From Oreohelix idahoensis (lineage: Eukaryota; Mollusca; Gastropoda; Stylommatophora; Oreohelicidae), in NCBI GenBank assembly GCA_024509875.1, contig JAMPIV010005016.1, positions 1 to 64,000 on the forward strand: a DNA stretch of 64,000 nt. The letters run 5' to 3'. Of the stretch, positions 34,549 through 46,528 are shown piece after piece. The notes below the pieces were generated by a model. It had not been told where the DNA came from and did not search any database. It worked only from the letters and a program-made list of their open reading frames with translations. Numbering within the stretch: position 1 is the stretch's first letter; each line of letters begins with the position of its first letter. The translations under genes were made by a program, and so were the position numbers.

Positions 34549-34794
34549 TTATTGAATATGATTTTGCCTATTTAGCTGCAATGAATGGTCATCATTAGAT
34601 GTAACTGTCTTTGATTGTGGTAACACTGGTGTATATTGGACAGTAGCCTTGTTTGGCCACTTATCTGTCTTTATTGTATTGAAGCCTGTCACACTTCTGT
34701 TCTGGAAGGAAAGATCAACTGAGATTCCTCCAGGCAGTAGGTACTGGGTGGCTGTCCCTCTAGAATGAAAGGGCTCTCGCACCAATAGCTCCTA
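34549..34794 (-). CDS. Possible 3' terminal exon, unidentified
   Basis: On the minus strand an acceptor-like caactatag precedes an open run, ELLVREPFHSRGTATQYLLP and onward to LQLNRQNHIQ, that ends in a TAA at 34549. The stop lies only about 12 bp from the right end of the CAGGG element, whose insertion therefore just missed or follows it. The peptide looks compositionally coding, but I cannot identify it or find another exon. It could equally be an old mobile-element fragment. Confidence 0.25.
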
Positions 34795-35440
<646 letters not shown>

Positions 35441-36161
35441 TTCGTTTTTACCCTCAAGTACATACAGTCGAGCTGTTAATGGTTATACAGTCTGCTCTCA
35501 GATGCAGAAGGCAAAGGAAGTCTTTCTCTGACAGACAGCCGCTCTTACTGTATTTTGAAAATTTTATGGCCTCCTTTTCATTGAGGGCAATTGCTTATAT
35601 AGGTCAGGGCCGGACGACACAGAACGCAGTTATGCTGCCGTGTGTTGCTTACGGAAATATCGGCACACATTCGTCTAGATGTGCAAATATGGAAAACCAG
35701 GAATTCAGATATCTTCCTTATTCCTGGAGCGATTTCCTTCATCTTAGACTTAAAATACGCCCTGGATTATTCTTCATCTTTCTAGATAATTGTCTTTTAC
35801 TTTTATACTTCCATCTTTTCCTAGGCGTAGCTTAAACAGCAATTTTTACGACTTGCCTAATGTCTCGATGCATTCCACTCGAGATTTCTCCATTCATATA
35901 ATACTTTTCGTGGAAGTCTTATCACCTGCTTATACAATAACATTCCTATTATTAAATTATTAACCTCTTCCAGGCGGTACTTCGCTCATAATACTGTAGT
36001 TTACCTCCAATTCCGATAAGGTTACACAGATTTGGACTGGCCATGATGAATGCCTAATACTAGTGTAAACAAACGAATAAGCAGGCCGTTCCATTGGTCC
36101 GTCTAGGATACACTGTTATAAAGTATGGCGTACCGTTGTGGTAAGAATGACGTGTTGTGAA

Positions 36162-36410
36162 TCAGACTTCACGACATCTACCAAGGCTGATGATGACTTG
36201 CTGGTAGTTCATCCAGCTCTCATCTGACTTACTCCACTCTTCTCCCTTGAATATATTTTCAACTGGGGTCACCTGTCTAATAGTCTCCTCTGCCTGCGCC
36301 ATCCATGACATCCCCCTCTTTATTCTCGTTCCTTTGATGTCAGCTATGTTCCCATGCAGGGGATGCCTTTTGTATGTGGTTACACATATATACGCTTTTT
36401 CCTGGGCCAT
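36162..36410 (-). pseudogene. Non-LTR fragment: segment upstream of RNase H
   Basis: The frame reads RHPLHGNIADIKGTRIKRGM, then SWMAQAEETIRQVTPVENI and NYQQVIISLGRCRE. This conserved stretch lies between RT and RNase H in jockey/I-like non-LTR elements of invertebrates. The expected RNase H does not follow, so it is a fragment. The remnant at 27.7-28.5 kb represents the RNase H of the same kind of element, but the two are over 7 kb apart and not obviously from one insertion. Confidence 0.6.
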
Positions 36411-36414
36411 GGTA

Positions 36415-36620
36415 TATCTGGATCTTTCTGCAATTAAAGTTAACTTTCAGCTAATAAAATTGTATCATCTACATACCTTTTTTCCTATGATGTTTAGTTC
36501 TAGTATTTTTTTAAAATGCGGTGGTATTTTTTTTATTCGGCTGCAAATTGTTTCTGTGAAGATGTTAAATAGACAAAGGGACAAAGACCATCCTTGTACG
36601 AAATAGAATTTCCATATAAC
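36415..36620 (-). pseudogene. Reverse transcriptase fragment with a YVDD box
   Basis: On the minus strand the sequence reads VQGWSLSLCLFNIFTETICS and, about 30 codons later after a frame change, RYVDDTILLAES. That is the RT catalytic box (usually YADD) with its usual spacing from the LSP-LFN motif. A stop follows immediately. The sequence then passes, with nothing in between, into the pre-RNase H segment at 36410, so an internal deletion has joined two parts of a non-LTR polyprotein, or two elements. Confidence 0.65.
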
Positions 36621-36667
36621 TATGTAACCCTTGTGGCTTCCTTCTTCTCTGGAGAGATAACGAAAAA

Positions 36668-37105
36668 TTAAGAGCATTACTCCCATAATACTTGTAAATA
36701 GCAACTCTAGGTGCATTGCTCCCATTAGATCTGTCGTAAATAGTGACTCTACGAGCACTGCTCCCATCATACCTGTCGTAAATAGCGACTCTAGGAGCAT
36801 TTCTCTCATCAGATCTGTCGTAAATAGCGATTATAGGAATATTGCTGCCATCAGACCTGTCGTAAATAGCGACTCTATGAGCATTGCTCCCATCACGCCT
36901 GTCGTAAATAGCGACTCTACGTGCATTGCTTCCATCAGATCTGTCGTAAAAAGCGACTCTAGGAGCATTGCTCTCATCATACCTGTCGTAAATAACGACT
37001 CTATGAGCATTGCTCCACCAGATCTGTCGTAAATAGCGATTGTAGGTGCATTGCTGCCATCAGACCTGTCGTAAATAGCGACTTTAAGAGCATTGCTCCC
37101 ATCAC
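36668..37105. repeat. 42-bp minisatellite, left part (about 10 copies)
   Basis: The unit runs ctgtcgtaaatagcgactct + aggagcattgctcccatcag + at. Units differ at a few positions (agatct, acctgtc, tacgagc). The array resumes at 40655 after the RTE-like insertion, so it was one array before. Confidence 0.93.
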
Positions 37106-37109
37106 TTAC

Positions 37110-38333
37110 TTACTTAGTCGTTCCCCTTCTACCGTGAGGTGTAAAGGTTTGGAAGAGAGAGCGCCAGACTATCCTATCGGCTGTCTTCCTCCTGGCCTGG
37201 TTCCATTCTAGTCCTCGATCCTTCAAAGATTGTCTAATGTTGTCCTCCCAGCGGACTCTGGGTCGTCCTCGGAGTCTGGATCCTTGGCTCTTTGTTTCCC
37301 ATGCTTGTCGTGGTATCCGATCTTCTCCCATTCTGCAGAAATGGCCAAACCATCTTAATTGGGACTGTTCTACTTGGGTCTGCAGGGGGTAGGATTTAAG
37401 GCCTTGGCGTATCGTCTGGTTGCGTACCATGTCTCTTCTTGTTACTTCAACCACCTTCCTCAGATACCTCATTTCTGAGGTTTGGATCTGGCTTTTATGG
37501 GTTGTAGTCATTGCCCATGACTCGCATCCATATGTCAACACTGGGACATAGGTGGAGCGGTATACAGCCATCTTCGTTTTCTTAGCAACCTCTCTCTTGC
37601 TGAGGAATCCTCGATTTATGGCCTGAAAAAGTCTTCCAGCTGCTGCTTTTCGAGTGGCCAACTCTTCTTTGATGCCTCCCTTTCGGTCTATAATAACTCC
37701 GAGGTATTTAAAGTGGTCGACCTGCTCCAGGACCTGTTCTCCCAGCTTAATCTGATGTTTTCTTTCTTCTCGTGATATCACCATGGATTTTGTTTTAGAG
37801 CTGCTTATGACCATCCCTCTCTTCTCCAGCTCTTCCTTCCAGACTTGCAGGTTGGATTGGAGATGTGCCTCTGATTTAGCAATCAGGGCAACATCATCAG
37901 CAAATGCCAGCTCCAAAATATAGACCTGTCTCATCTTCCAGTACCCCACTGAATACTTTCTTGTTATCTCCTTACATGCCTTGATGACATCGTCCATAAG
38001 GAGTATGAAGAGGTAAGGTGATAGGATACCACCTTGTCTTACACCAGTGGTGGTCCTGAACTCTTCCGACTTATGGTTTGCTGTCCTCACATAATTTCTG
38101 CAAGACTTGTAGAAGCTCTGTATAGCATGAATCAGAGGTGCTGGAATATTCTTCCTTGCCAAACAGTCCCAAAGTTTGCTCCAGGGGACCCTGTCAAACG
38201 CCTTTTCCAGATCTATGAAACAAAGATGCATCTCACTCTTATACTCAAGGGCCTTTTCACTCAGCTGTCTGAGTGTGAAGATTAGGTCTTGAGTACTTCG
38301 GTTTGCTCGGAATCCGCACTGGACCTCATCCAA
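37110..38333 (-). CDS. RTE-like element: reverse transcriptase core and C-terminal domain
   Basis: A 407-codon frame is the largest intact piece of the polyprotein. RT landmarks are QCGFRANRSTQDLIFTLRQL, FIDLEKAFDRVPW (catalytic D41), GVRQGGILSPYLF, and the FADD box (residues 144-147) in LAFADDVALIAKS. The C-terminal region has FKYLGVIID, VLTYGCESWAMT, RWFGHFCRM and GRPRVRWEDNIRQSL, a pattern shared by RTE-type and related elements. The stop falls inside the taag tail, so there is no 3' UTR to speak of. RT catalytic residues are intact, but upstream frames are broken. Confidence 0.9.
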   Translation of the reverse strand: MDEVQCGFRANRSTQDLIFTLRQLSEKALEYKSEMHLCFIDLEKAFDRVPWSKLWDCLARKNIPAPLIHAIQSFYKSCRNYVRTANHKSEEFRTTTGVRQGGILSPYLFILLMDDVIKACKEITRKYSVGYWKMRQVYILELAFADDVALIAKSEAHLQSNLQVWKEELEKRGMVISSSKTKSMVISREERKHQIKLGEQVLEQVDHFKYLGVIIDRKGGIKEELATRKAAAGRLFQAINRGFLSKREVAKKTKMAVYRSTYVPVLTYGCESWAMTTTHKSQIQTSEMRYLRKVVEVTRRDMVRNQTIRQGLKSYPLQTQVEQSQLRWFGHFCRMGEDRIPRQAWETKSQGSRLRGRPRVRWEDNIRQSLKDRGLEWNQARRKTADRIVWRSLFQTFTPHGRRGTTK

Positions 38334-38365
38334 TTGTGGCTCAGCTAGGCGTCGGAGTCTCTGCT

Positions 38366-40077
38366 CTAGGATTCTAGAGTAGATTTTTTACCAGGGACAC
38401 TGAGAAGGGATATGCCTCTATGGTTTCCACACTGTCGATTGTCACCCTTTTTGAAAATTGGTGTTATGATGGCAAATCTCCCAATCCTTTGGTATTGTCT
38501 TGTTGTACCACGCTGTGTTGCCTGTAAAACCCTTAAGAGTAATAGGTCGCCTGATGCTCCCATGTACTTAACCATTTCTGGTGTTATACCATCATGCCCT
38601 GCTGCTTTGCCCATCTTGATTTTCTCTAGTGCTGCCCTCAGTTCTTCCATCGTTATGTCATCTTCACCATCATTGGTTTTCTCTTCTGTGCTAGTGGTTA
38701 TCATTTCTGATGCTTCACCATGCTCACCATCCAGGAGTTCTGAGATTCAATATTCTTTCCATCTTCCCATTACTTCCTTCGGGGCAGTAAGCAATTTGCC
38801 TTGCTTGTCCTTTATAAAATTTGGAGAGGGCATTTGTTTTACCTTCCTCATCCTATGTTTCAGATTTTGTTTTTAGGGTAGTCTTATAGAACAATTTGGT
38901 TTTTTTTTTTTGGTTTTCTTGTGCATCTTTTTCTAGCTTTTCTCCAAATTCTTCCCAGGACTTCTGTTTTGCTGCTAGCACTTTGTTCTTTGCTTCTGTT
39001 CTGAGTGTCACATTTTCTCTATATTTTTCCATTTGTCCTGTTGTGTTTTTAGCTCCTAAGTATTGTTTCCATGCCATTTTCTTCTCTCTTATTTTCTCTT
39101 TGACTTCCTCTGTCCACCAAGGTGTCCTCTTTCTCTTGTTCCCAAGCGGTCGGACTTCACCGCATGCTTCTGTCAGCAGCTGTCTTTTGATTCCTTGAAT
39201 TTTAATCCAGACTGGGGTTTCCAAGTCATCAGGGTTGTTCTTCTGTGTTTCTCACCCGCTGCAGCAATAAGCCCCTGATATCTGGTCTTATTCTTAATTT
39301 CTGGCTCTCTCAGCTTGTAGGTCCTAATGCTCATTTCTCCTGCTCGTTTACTTGGTTTCTTGCGTGATGTTGGGCAGTTCCTACGCTGAGCAACTCTTTC
39401 AGTTGTTCTTTTGATTGTTAGCAGGTAGTGATCACTTCCAATCTCTGGCCCCCTCCAGACTCTAGCATCTTGGACATATTTGAATAAGCTTCTCCGAACA
39501 ATGGCATAGTCGCTCACTGACTTCTCATTCTTTGTTGGTTCACACCTAGTGTATGCATGTATGCGCTTATGGGGGAACTTTGTGTTTGTAATGATCAGAT
39601 TCTGCTCACTGCAGAATCTAAGGAGTCGCTTTCCATTGTCATTGAGAGTATCTTCTCCATATCTTCCGATAACTCCACCCCATCTAGCATGGTCGTAGTT
39701 CCACCAAGACGTTGGCATTAAAAGTCTATAGCCTCCGGTCATGATAACTTCATCTAGGCAGTCATCCACTGTCCTTTGAAGCAGCTCGAAGAATTCCTCC
39801 TTGACCTCTGCTCTCTCATCCTCATTTGGCCCATATACACTATGACCAGGTTGACTATGGTTTCTCCTTCTTTTAGTTTAACAACCATAATGCGCTCCGA
39901 GACAGTCGTGTCATCAAGTTCCATCCCACCTAACCACTGCTCGCGGAGTCCGTTGCATACTCCCCTCACCCCCTCAATACCCCCAACCCCCCCCCCCCCC
40001 ACCCACCCTTCACTACCCACCCACCCCCCCCCCACGCACTCTTTCCCGGCCACAAATGCTAACCCCTGGCAGCCCAC
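38366..40077 (-). pseudogene. RTE-like element: endonuclease, linker and RT N-terminus, frame-broken
   Basis: Four frames carry successive parts. 39754-40077 has WLGGMELDDTTVSERIMVVK and NLVIVYMGQ (endonuclease). 39173-39769 has IGRYGEDTLNDNGKRLLRFC, ITNTKFPHKRIHAYT and the catalytic SDH in EIGSDHYLL. 38853-39224 is the basic linker. 38366-38704 has RT motif KMGKAAGHDGITPEMVKYMG and NHRGISLLSVPGK. The expected GD-x-N-A motif of the endonuclease is not legible (TGGYRLLMPTSW stands in its place), so the nuclease is probably dead as well as out of frame. A G-rich sense stretch near 39.98-40.03 kb (poly-C on plus) gives a low-complexity Gly run. Confidence 0.82.
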
Positions 40078-40654
40078 TTATATACTACTAATTCTATCTA
40101 GAATCCTAACATCTCCCAGATCTACAGGGTCCTTCCCTCTAACAACCAAAACTTAACCTCCAACAACAAACTCTTACCCCCACAAACCCTTTTTACACCA
40201 GTATCCTAATACTATCATAAACACGTAATCCACTATACACTTCTCTTTCACCCCAACATGGGTACACCACTGTAGAGCAGCGTGTTGCCATCGAGATCCA
40301 TAACTCCTTGTCCTTTTTTCTTTGTTTCCGTTATAGCCAGGATTTCTAATTTTGCTTTCCTCATCTCTTCCACCAGCTCCTCTTCCTTCCCATTTATCAT
40401 ACACTCCTTCCCTGTTCGTGAATAAGTTCGTATATTGTCGTAAGTCCGTATTCACCCGTTCCAGTTCGTCTCGATATCGCTTTTAGATATCCAGTCCGGG
40501 TTTTCTCTCTTGTGTTGCTAGTAATCGTGATTTAAAGCAAACAGGTGATTGGCCTGTTGTGCCTTTGCATGGTGGAGGGGCTGCCTCCTTACGGCCTCCA
40601 TGCAGGCCGCCCTCCTCCTTTTTCATCCGGGCTTGGGACCGGCATTGGCGGAGT

Positions 40655-40905
40655 TTGCTCCCATCACACGTGTCGTAAATAGCGACTCTAGGAGCATTGC
40701 TGCTATCAGACCTGTCGAAAATAACGACTCTAGGAGCATTGCTCCATCAGATCTGTCGTAAATAGCGATTGTAGCAGCATTGCTCTCATCAGATCTGTCG
40801 TAAATAGCTACTCTAATCGCATTGCTCCCATCATGCCTGTCGTAAATAGCGACTTTAGGAGCATTGCTCCCACCAGATCTGTCGTAAATAACGAATCAAA
40901 TTAAG
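40655..40905. repeat. 42-bp minisatellite, right part (about 6 copies)
   Basis: Same unit as 36668-37105. Together they are one array split by the RTE-like insertion. The 40906-41065 stretch after it has no recognised feature. Confidence 0.92.
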
Positions 40906-41065
40906 CCGAACAAATAGCTAGCAAACGTCGTAATGTAAACAGATACACAAGCCATTCCAGCTAAAACACGTGGAAATTTGCGTCTTTTTAGCAGGTTTTT
41001 CCCCCTCATGATCAGCTGTAATGGTGGCTCCATGTTCCTGAAGTAGCAAACAGGACATCGATTAT

Positions 41066-41400
41066 TACCTACCTACCTACCTACCGATATGCATGTCTAT
41101 GTATTTCATGCCTGCCTACCTGCCCACCTACCTTCCTGCTTACCTGTCTACCTACATAATTACCTACCTACCTGCTTACCTACCTATATGCATACCTATC
41201 CTACCTACTTACCTACCTACCCATATGCATGCCTATCTACCTACCCACGGGCATGCCTACCTAACCTACCCACCCCACCTACCTACCTATCTTACTACAT
41301 ACCTACCTACCTACATATGTGCATGGCTATCAACTTACCTACCTACCTACCTAACCTACCTACCTACCTTTCTGCCAACTACCTATTTATCTGCAATTCT
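41066..41400. repeat. Interrupted (CTAC)n microsatellite
   Basis: Tetranucleotide ctac/acct units with many substitutions. Two frames reading LPTYLPTY-like protein through it are products of the repeat. The 41401-41554 gap holds nothing recognisable. Confidence 0.93.
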
Positions 41401-41554
41401 GTCTGTCTGTCTAATCACCACAATAATAAATAAATAAAATATTTTAAACACTAATGCACTAAAAGCCACAAATAATTTTTCAAGAAGTTTATAGCTTGCA
41501 GTCAAAAAATGTAACATAAATTGACAAAAAGCCTGGGGCGCTGATTCTACATGG

Positions 41555-42183
41555 TGTTTCTTGCCTTAGTTATCACAAACAAATGATATTTTTTTGTCGG
41601 TAGTTATCACAAACAAAATGGTGTTTCTTGTCTGTAGTTATCACAAAAATGGTGTTTCTTGTCTGTATTTATCACAAACCAAAATTGTGTTTCTTGTCTG
41701 TAGTTATCACAAACTTAATGAGGTTTTATGTCTGCAGTTATCACAAACAAAATGGTGTTTTTGTCTGTAGTTATCACAAACAACATGGTGTTTCTTGTCT
41801 CCAGGTATCACAAACAGAATGGTGTTTCTTGTCTGTATTTATCACAAACAAAACGGTGTTTCTTGTCTGTAGTTATCACAAACAAAACGGTGTTTCTTGT
41901 CTGTAGTTATCACAAACAAAATGGTGGTTTTTGTATGTAGTTATCACGCACAATATGCTGTTTGTTTTTTGTCTGCAGTAATCACTCACAATGTGGTGTT
42001 TTTTGTCTGTAGTTATCACACACAAAATTATTTTTTCTTATGTAGTTATCACATACAACATAGTGTTTCTTGTTTGTAGTTATCATAAAGAAAATTGTGT
42101 TTTTTTCTGTGGTTATCGCACACAATCAGGTGTTTTTATGTCTGTAGCTATCACACATACTATGGTGTTATTTATCTTTAGGT
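41555..42183. repeat. 34-bp minisatellite, first block (about 18 copies)
   Basis: The unit reads ttatcacaaacaaaatggtg + tttcttgtctgtag. Units vary in the second half of the first part (aacaaaa, aataaca, acacaat). The pyrimidine-rich tttcttgtctgtag end resembles a 3' splice site. The array is interrupted at 42197-45403 by a retrotransposon and continues to 51150. Confidence 0.95.
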
Positions 42184-42310
42184 ATCACACACCATAAGCT
42201 GGACAGGTTTGCGCGGGCAGGGGTCAGACTAAAGCAGACACTCTGGTCCTTCAGGTTGGGGGTTTTAGCATAGGGCTGACACCCCTGTCTATGTAAAAAG
42301 AAATGAAGTT

Positions 42311-43627
42311 ATGGAAACGACAACAAATGAACAAACTTTGCTGCGGGATGGACATCCGGAGTCTGAGGCTCGTATGACTGTCAGTGGTGAAAGCCGAAAG
42401 GAAGCCACTGACACGAAAACGGACGTCCTGGCCGCAAAACGCGAAACAAGAATAGGATTTTGGAATGTCAGGACAATGAACGAGACGGGTAAACTAAAAC
42501 AGGTCACAGCAGAAATGAGAAACTATAGATTACAGATTCTAGGGATAAGCGAGAGCAGATGGACAGGGGCAGGGAAAGTTAAAGCAACAGGAGAAACAGT
42601 ACTTTACTCTGGCAGAGAGGATGGACAGCACAATGAAGGTGTAGCCGCTATTCTACAGAAAGGAATAGAAAGGACAGCACTGGAATCGAAACCCATCAAC
42701 AACAGACTGATAAGAATAAGATTGAGATTCACCAACACCACAATAATACAATGCTACGCACCAACGAATGACAGCTATGAAGAGGTCAAGGATGAATTCT
42801 ATCAACAACTGCAGAAAGAAATAGAAGACACACCTAGATATGATCTTATCGTAGTAATGGGAGACCTCAATGCGAAAGTTGGAACACACAATACATATAA
42901 TGAAAGAGTAATGCGGAAATGCGGCAGCGGAACAGCAAACGAAAATGGAGATAAATTGATAAGTTTCTGTAGCATTAACAACCTGGTCATTGAAGGAACA
43001 CTTTTCCCACACAAGAAAATTCACAAATTAACATGGGAATCACCAAATGGTCGGGACAGAAACTAGATAGACCACATCATGATTAATGGTAGATGGAGAC
43101 ATGCATTACAAAATGTGAAGGTAAGAAGAGGTGCAGATGTGGGAAGTGATCACCATTTAGTAGTACCAAAACTGAAAGTGAAACTCAGAACGGCTGGACC
43201 AACTGTAACTACACAGAAAAGGTTTTACATCAGCAAATTGAAGGACCCCCTTACCGAAACAGCTTTTGTGGCTGATATAAAGAAGCTATATCAATTTGCC
43301 AAAAGTCAGGAAAAGACATTGACTGATAATATAGACCAGAATTTCAACACCATTTCAACAATATATAAGGAAAGCAGCAAATCATGCTTGGGACGCCAGG
43401 AAAGGAAGAAGCAAGACTGGATAACACCAGAAACATTAAACACCATAACACTGAGAAAGGAAATGAAAAGAAAGAAAACAGAAGCGAAGTCCCCCAGGTT
43501 AAAACAACTATATAGCGAACAGTACAGTCAGCTGGACAAGGAAGTTAAACGCCACACCCGAGCCAACAAAAGGAATTTCCTAGACGATCTTGCAAGACAG
43601 GCAGAAGAGGCAGCACTGAGAAATTAA
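42311..43627 (+). pseudogene. RTE-like endonuclease domain and linker (one stop)
   Basis: The frame from 42311 reads the APE-type endonuclease: IGFWNVRTM (N52), GISESRWTG (E81), YAPTND, and VVMGDLNAKVG (D185, N187). A TAG then interrupts just before IDHIMINGRWRHAL, where a sense codon is expected. The domain ends with DVGSDHHLVVPK (catalytic D and H). The linker continues to ANKRNFLDDLARQAEEAAL and a stop at 43627. Proteins of this kind are widely mis-annotated as 'craniofacial development protein 2-like'. All catalytic residues are still legible, so decay is slight. Confidence 0.88.
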
Positions 43628-43690
43628 CAAAGCACAGTATACAAAATAATTAAAATCATCAGCTGAAAACGAGGTGCGAACAATATTACA

Positions 43691-45357
43691 TTGCTAAGAG
43701 ATAAGCAAGGAAATCTCATCACGGCAACAGAGGGACAGGAAACAAGATGGGCAGAGCATTTCAGAGAAACTCTGAACAAGGAACCACCAGAGACACAATT
43801 GAATGTTCCTGAGGCTGAAAACGATCTAGATGTTAATAGAGACATTCCACGAAAAGAAGAAATCATCACAGCAGTCAAAGAGTTAAAGAATGGAAAAGCT
43901 CCTGGCCGTGATAACTTAAATGCAGAGCTATTTAAGACAGACCCTGAGCAAGCAGCAAAACTATTAGAACCACTATTTGCACAAGTCTGGAAAACAGGGA
44001 CAACACCAACGAAGTGGAACAAAGGAATAATTGTCAAATTGCCCAAGAAGGGAGATCTTGCAGACTACAATAATTGGAGAGGAATCACTCTTCTCTCAGT
44101 TCCCAGCAAAATACTAGGCAGGATAATTATACAGAGAATTTCAAAAGCAGTAGACCACAAACTGAGGAAAGAACAAGCAGGATTTAGAAAGAACAGAAGA
44201 TGTGTAGATCATATATTTACCCTCAGGAGCATTATAGAGCAGGCTCAGAATAGCAAAGACAGCTGTACATTAATTTCGTCTATTTTGAAAAGGCTTTTGA
44301 CAGTAAACATAGGGACAGTTTATGGAAAATACTGAGGGCTTATGGAATTCCAAGCTGCATAGTGTCAATCATAAAAAAGCCTCTATGCCAACTTTACGTG
44401 TAGCGTTGGGCAGAACAACCTAACCTTTGAGGTGAAGACAAGAGTACGACAGGAATGCCCCTTATCAACCACTCTATTTTTAACAGTCATAGACTGGGTG
44501 ATGCGCCAGACAACAGAGGGCAGTCCAAGAAGAATAAGATGGACTACATTTTCTACATTAGAAGATCTGGAATATGCAGATGACATTGCACTACTAGCAC
44601 ATTCACATCAAAACATCCAGGAAAAAACGGATAGACTTAATAAGTATAGCCAGCAGGTGGGCTTAAACATCAATTTAAAGAAGTCAGAGGTCATGACGCT
44701 CAATGTGAGCAACCCTGAGCCCATATCAGTAAGGAATCAGCATCTGGAACAGACAGACACCTTCACATACCTAGGATGCATAGTAACACCAGACGGCGGA
44801 GCAAGCAAAGACGTCAACAACAGAATGAACAAAGCAAGTCAGCCTTTTTTAGTCTAAACAACATCTGGAAGTCCTCTCAGTACAGCACAAGGACAAAATT
44901 AAGATTATATCAGAGCTGTGTGCTTTCTGTGCTTCTCTACGGTGCGGAATGCTGGAGAGTTACAGAGAAGGAAATGTCGAAAATGTCATCTTTACACACA
45001 ACATGCCTAAGAAAAATTCACCGAATCTTTTGGCAGAATACCATCACCAACCAAGATGTGCTTACTCGGAGCAAGCAAGAGGACATGCACACCATCATAG
45101 TTGGCAGACGCTAGAGCTGGGTTGGCCATGTCCTCAGAAGAGACCCCGATGCCATCACAAGAACAGCTATGCTATGGACCCCTGAAGGAAAACGAAAGAG
45201 AGGCAGACCAAAAACAACTTGGCGGAGTACTGTGGAGGCTGAGATGCAAAGAATGAACCAGAGTTGGGGCACTGTACGAAGGATGGCCACCGACCGAGCA
45301 AAGTGGAATCAATTTGTTGTTGCCCTACAAGACACCACCAGGCATGATGGCCACTGA
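43691..45357 (+). pseudogene. RTE-like reverse transcriptase, frame-broken
   Basis: RT begins in one frame with NGKAPGRDNLNAELFK, NWRGITLLSVPSKILGRII and QAGFRKNRRCVDHIFTLRSI. A frame change then interrupts the segment holding the first catalytic Asp (YFEKAFD is readable in another frame). The next frame, from 44432, has VRQECPLSTTLF and the YADD box (residues 48-51) in LEYADDIALLAH, then FTYLGCIVTPDG. After another change come VLLYGAECWRVTEKE, a stop, WVGHVLRRDPDAI and GRPKTTWR, ending at 45357. At least three frame changes and a stop make it inactive as it stands. Confidence 0.86.
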
Positions 45358-45416
45358 CTGCTTTGACGGTCGGCGGCTAAGGATCAAAGAAAGGGAGGAA
45401 GAGATCACACACCATA

Positions 45417-45621
45417 TGGCGTTTTTTGTCTGTAGTTATCACACACAATATGGTGTTTTTTGTCTGTAGTTATCACAAGCAAAATGGTGTTTCTTGTCTG
45501 TAGTTATCACAATCAAAATGGTATTTCTTGTCTGTAGTTATCACAATCAAAATGGTATTTCTTGTCTGCGGTTACCATAAACATTGTGTTTCTGTTCTGT
45601 GGTAACGGGTATTCACAAACA
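45417..45621. repeat. 34-bp minisatellite, continuation
   Basis: Six or so units follow the RTE-like element and end at the SINE insertion. Units here mostly read atggtgttttttgtctgtag or atggtatttcttgtctgtag. Confidence 0.9.
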
Positions 45622-45870
45622 GGGAGCGGTGACGGCGCAGTGGTTAGTGCACTGGCTTCCTTGCTCAGCAGTCCTTGGTTCGATCTTTTAGACCGCAAAT
45701 GGCTCCGTGGTTGACTCAGCCTCATGAATTAGGTACCAAAGCAACTCTGAGAAGGTTGAGGCGGCCGACCTGATGTTGACCACATCACCCCTAGTATGCC
45801 GATGGTCAAGAAAATATGGGCCTAACACCATATTCCAAATATGCCTCAATGGGCGTGTAACTGGATCCTA
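45622..45870 (+). mobile_element. tRNA-derived SINE
   Basis: The head has an RNA polymerase III A box (ggcgcagtggttagtgcact, 45635-45654) and B box (ggttcgatc, 45677-45685) at tRNA-like spacing. A non-tRNA body of about 180 bp follows. The nine bases tcacaaaca occur on both sides (45613-45621 and 45871-45879), but the surrounding array also supplies them, so borders are approximate. There is no poly-A tail. It cannot be a working tRNA gene: the acceptor stem does not pair. Confidence 0.75.
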
Positions 45871-45914
45871 TCACAAACAACATGGTGTTTCTTGTCTGTG
45901 GTTATCATAAATAA

Positions 45915-46528
45915 TATAGTTACCACTATATGTAGCGATGGAAGATCAAATAAAGAAATCAAGACAAGACTTGAGATGGCCTCAGCTGCCATGACAAGGT
46001 TGAATGTGATCTGGAAAAGTAACATCAGTTTTCCTGTGAAGATCAAATTATACAAATCACTTGTATTATCTATTCTCTTGTATGGGTGTGAGGGCTGGAC
46101 ACTCACTGCAGATACGGCGCGAAGGATTCAGGCTTTCGAGCATAAATGTTATAGAAGAATTTTGCGCATTTGCTATAAAGAGCACAAAACAAATGTCTAT
46201 GTTAGAGAGAAGATAAACACCTATGCAGGCCATCAAGAACCACTTTTGTCAATAGTGAAACGTCGAAAGCTTGCCTGGTTTGGGCATGTAACTCGTCATG
46301 ACTCCCTTTCGAAAACGATCCTCCAGGGAACAGTCGAAGGTAAACGGAGAAGAGGAAGGCAAAGAAAATCCTGGGCTGATAACATCAAAGAATGGGCAGG
46401 ACACGGTTTCTCGACACTTGTACGCATTGCTGAGAATAGAGAGCAGTGGAGGACCCTGTCTGCTGATGCTTCCACCATGGCACCCCTACGACCCATGACG
46501 GGTTATGGGTTGAGATGAGATGATGATG
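45915..46528 (+). mobile_element. 5'-truncated non-LTR retrotransposon (614 bp), RT C-terminal part
   Basis: It is flanked by gttatcataaataa on both sides (45901-45914 and 46529-46542) within the 34-bp array. One open frame, ending in a TGA near 46518, encodes TRLEMASAAMTRLNVIWKSN, LVLSILLYGCEGWTLTADTA, LAWFGHVTRHDSLSKTIL, and GRQRKSWADNIKEWAG, the tail of an RTE-type polyprotein past the catalytic core. It ends in a short gatgagatgatgatgg tail. 5' truncation with an intact 3' end is the usual outcome of target-primed reverse transcription. Confidence 0.85.

Larger units (their letters stand above)
37106..40654 (-). mobile_element. RTE-like non-LTR retrotransposon, near full length (3.55 kb)
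   Basis: It lies inside the 42-bp array. The 13-bp sequence ttgctcccatcac is present on both sides (37093-37105 and 40655-40667), consistent with a target duplication, though the array unit itself contains this sequence. On the minus strand the 5' region includes ccggtcccaagcccggatga. An APE endonuclease and reverse transcriptase follow. The element ends in a short tail, taagtaagtaag, that contains the stop codon. Several frame changes break the coding region. Confidence 0.88.
42197..45403 (+). mobile_element. RTE-like non-LTR retrotransposon, near full length (3.2 kb)
   Basis: It is inserted in the 34-bp array with a 13-bp target duplication atcacacaccata (42184-42196 and 45404-45416). The plus strand carries an APE endonuclease, a linker and reverse transcriptase, with a stop codon and several frame changes. 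It is a different family from the element at 37-40.6 kb, judging by sequence at every shared motif. The 3' end after the coding region is short and purine-rich (aaagaaagggaggaagag). Confidence 0.9.

Noticed and set aside
41089..41437. Overlapping frames coding Pro-Thr-Tyr-Leu repeats
   Set aside because: They are the CTAC microsatellite translated in two frames.
45629..45700. A tRNA gene
   Set aside because: A and B boxes are present but the acceptor stem does not pair and a 180-bp body follows. It is a SINE head.
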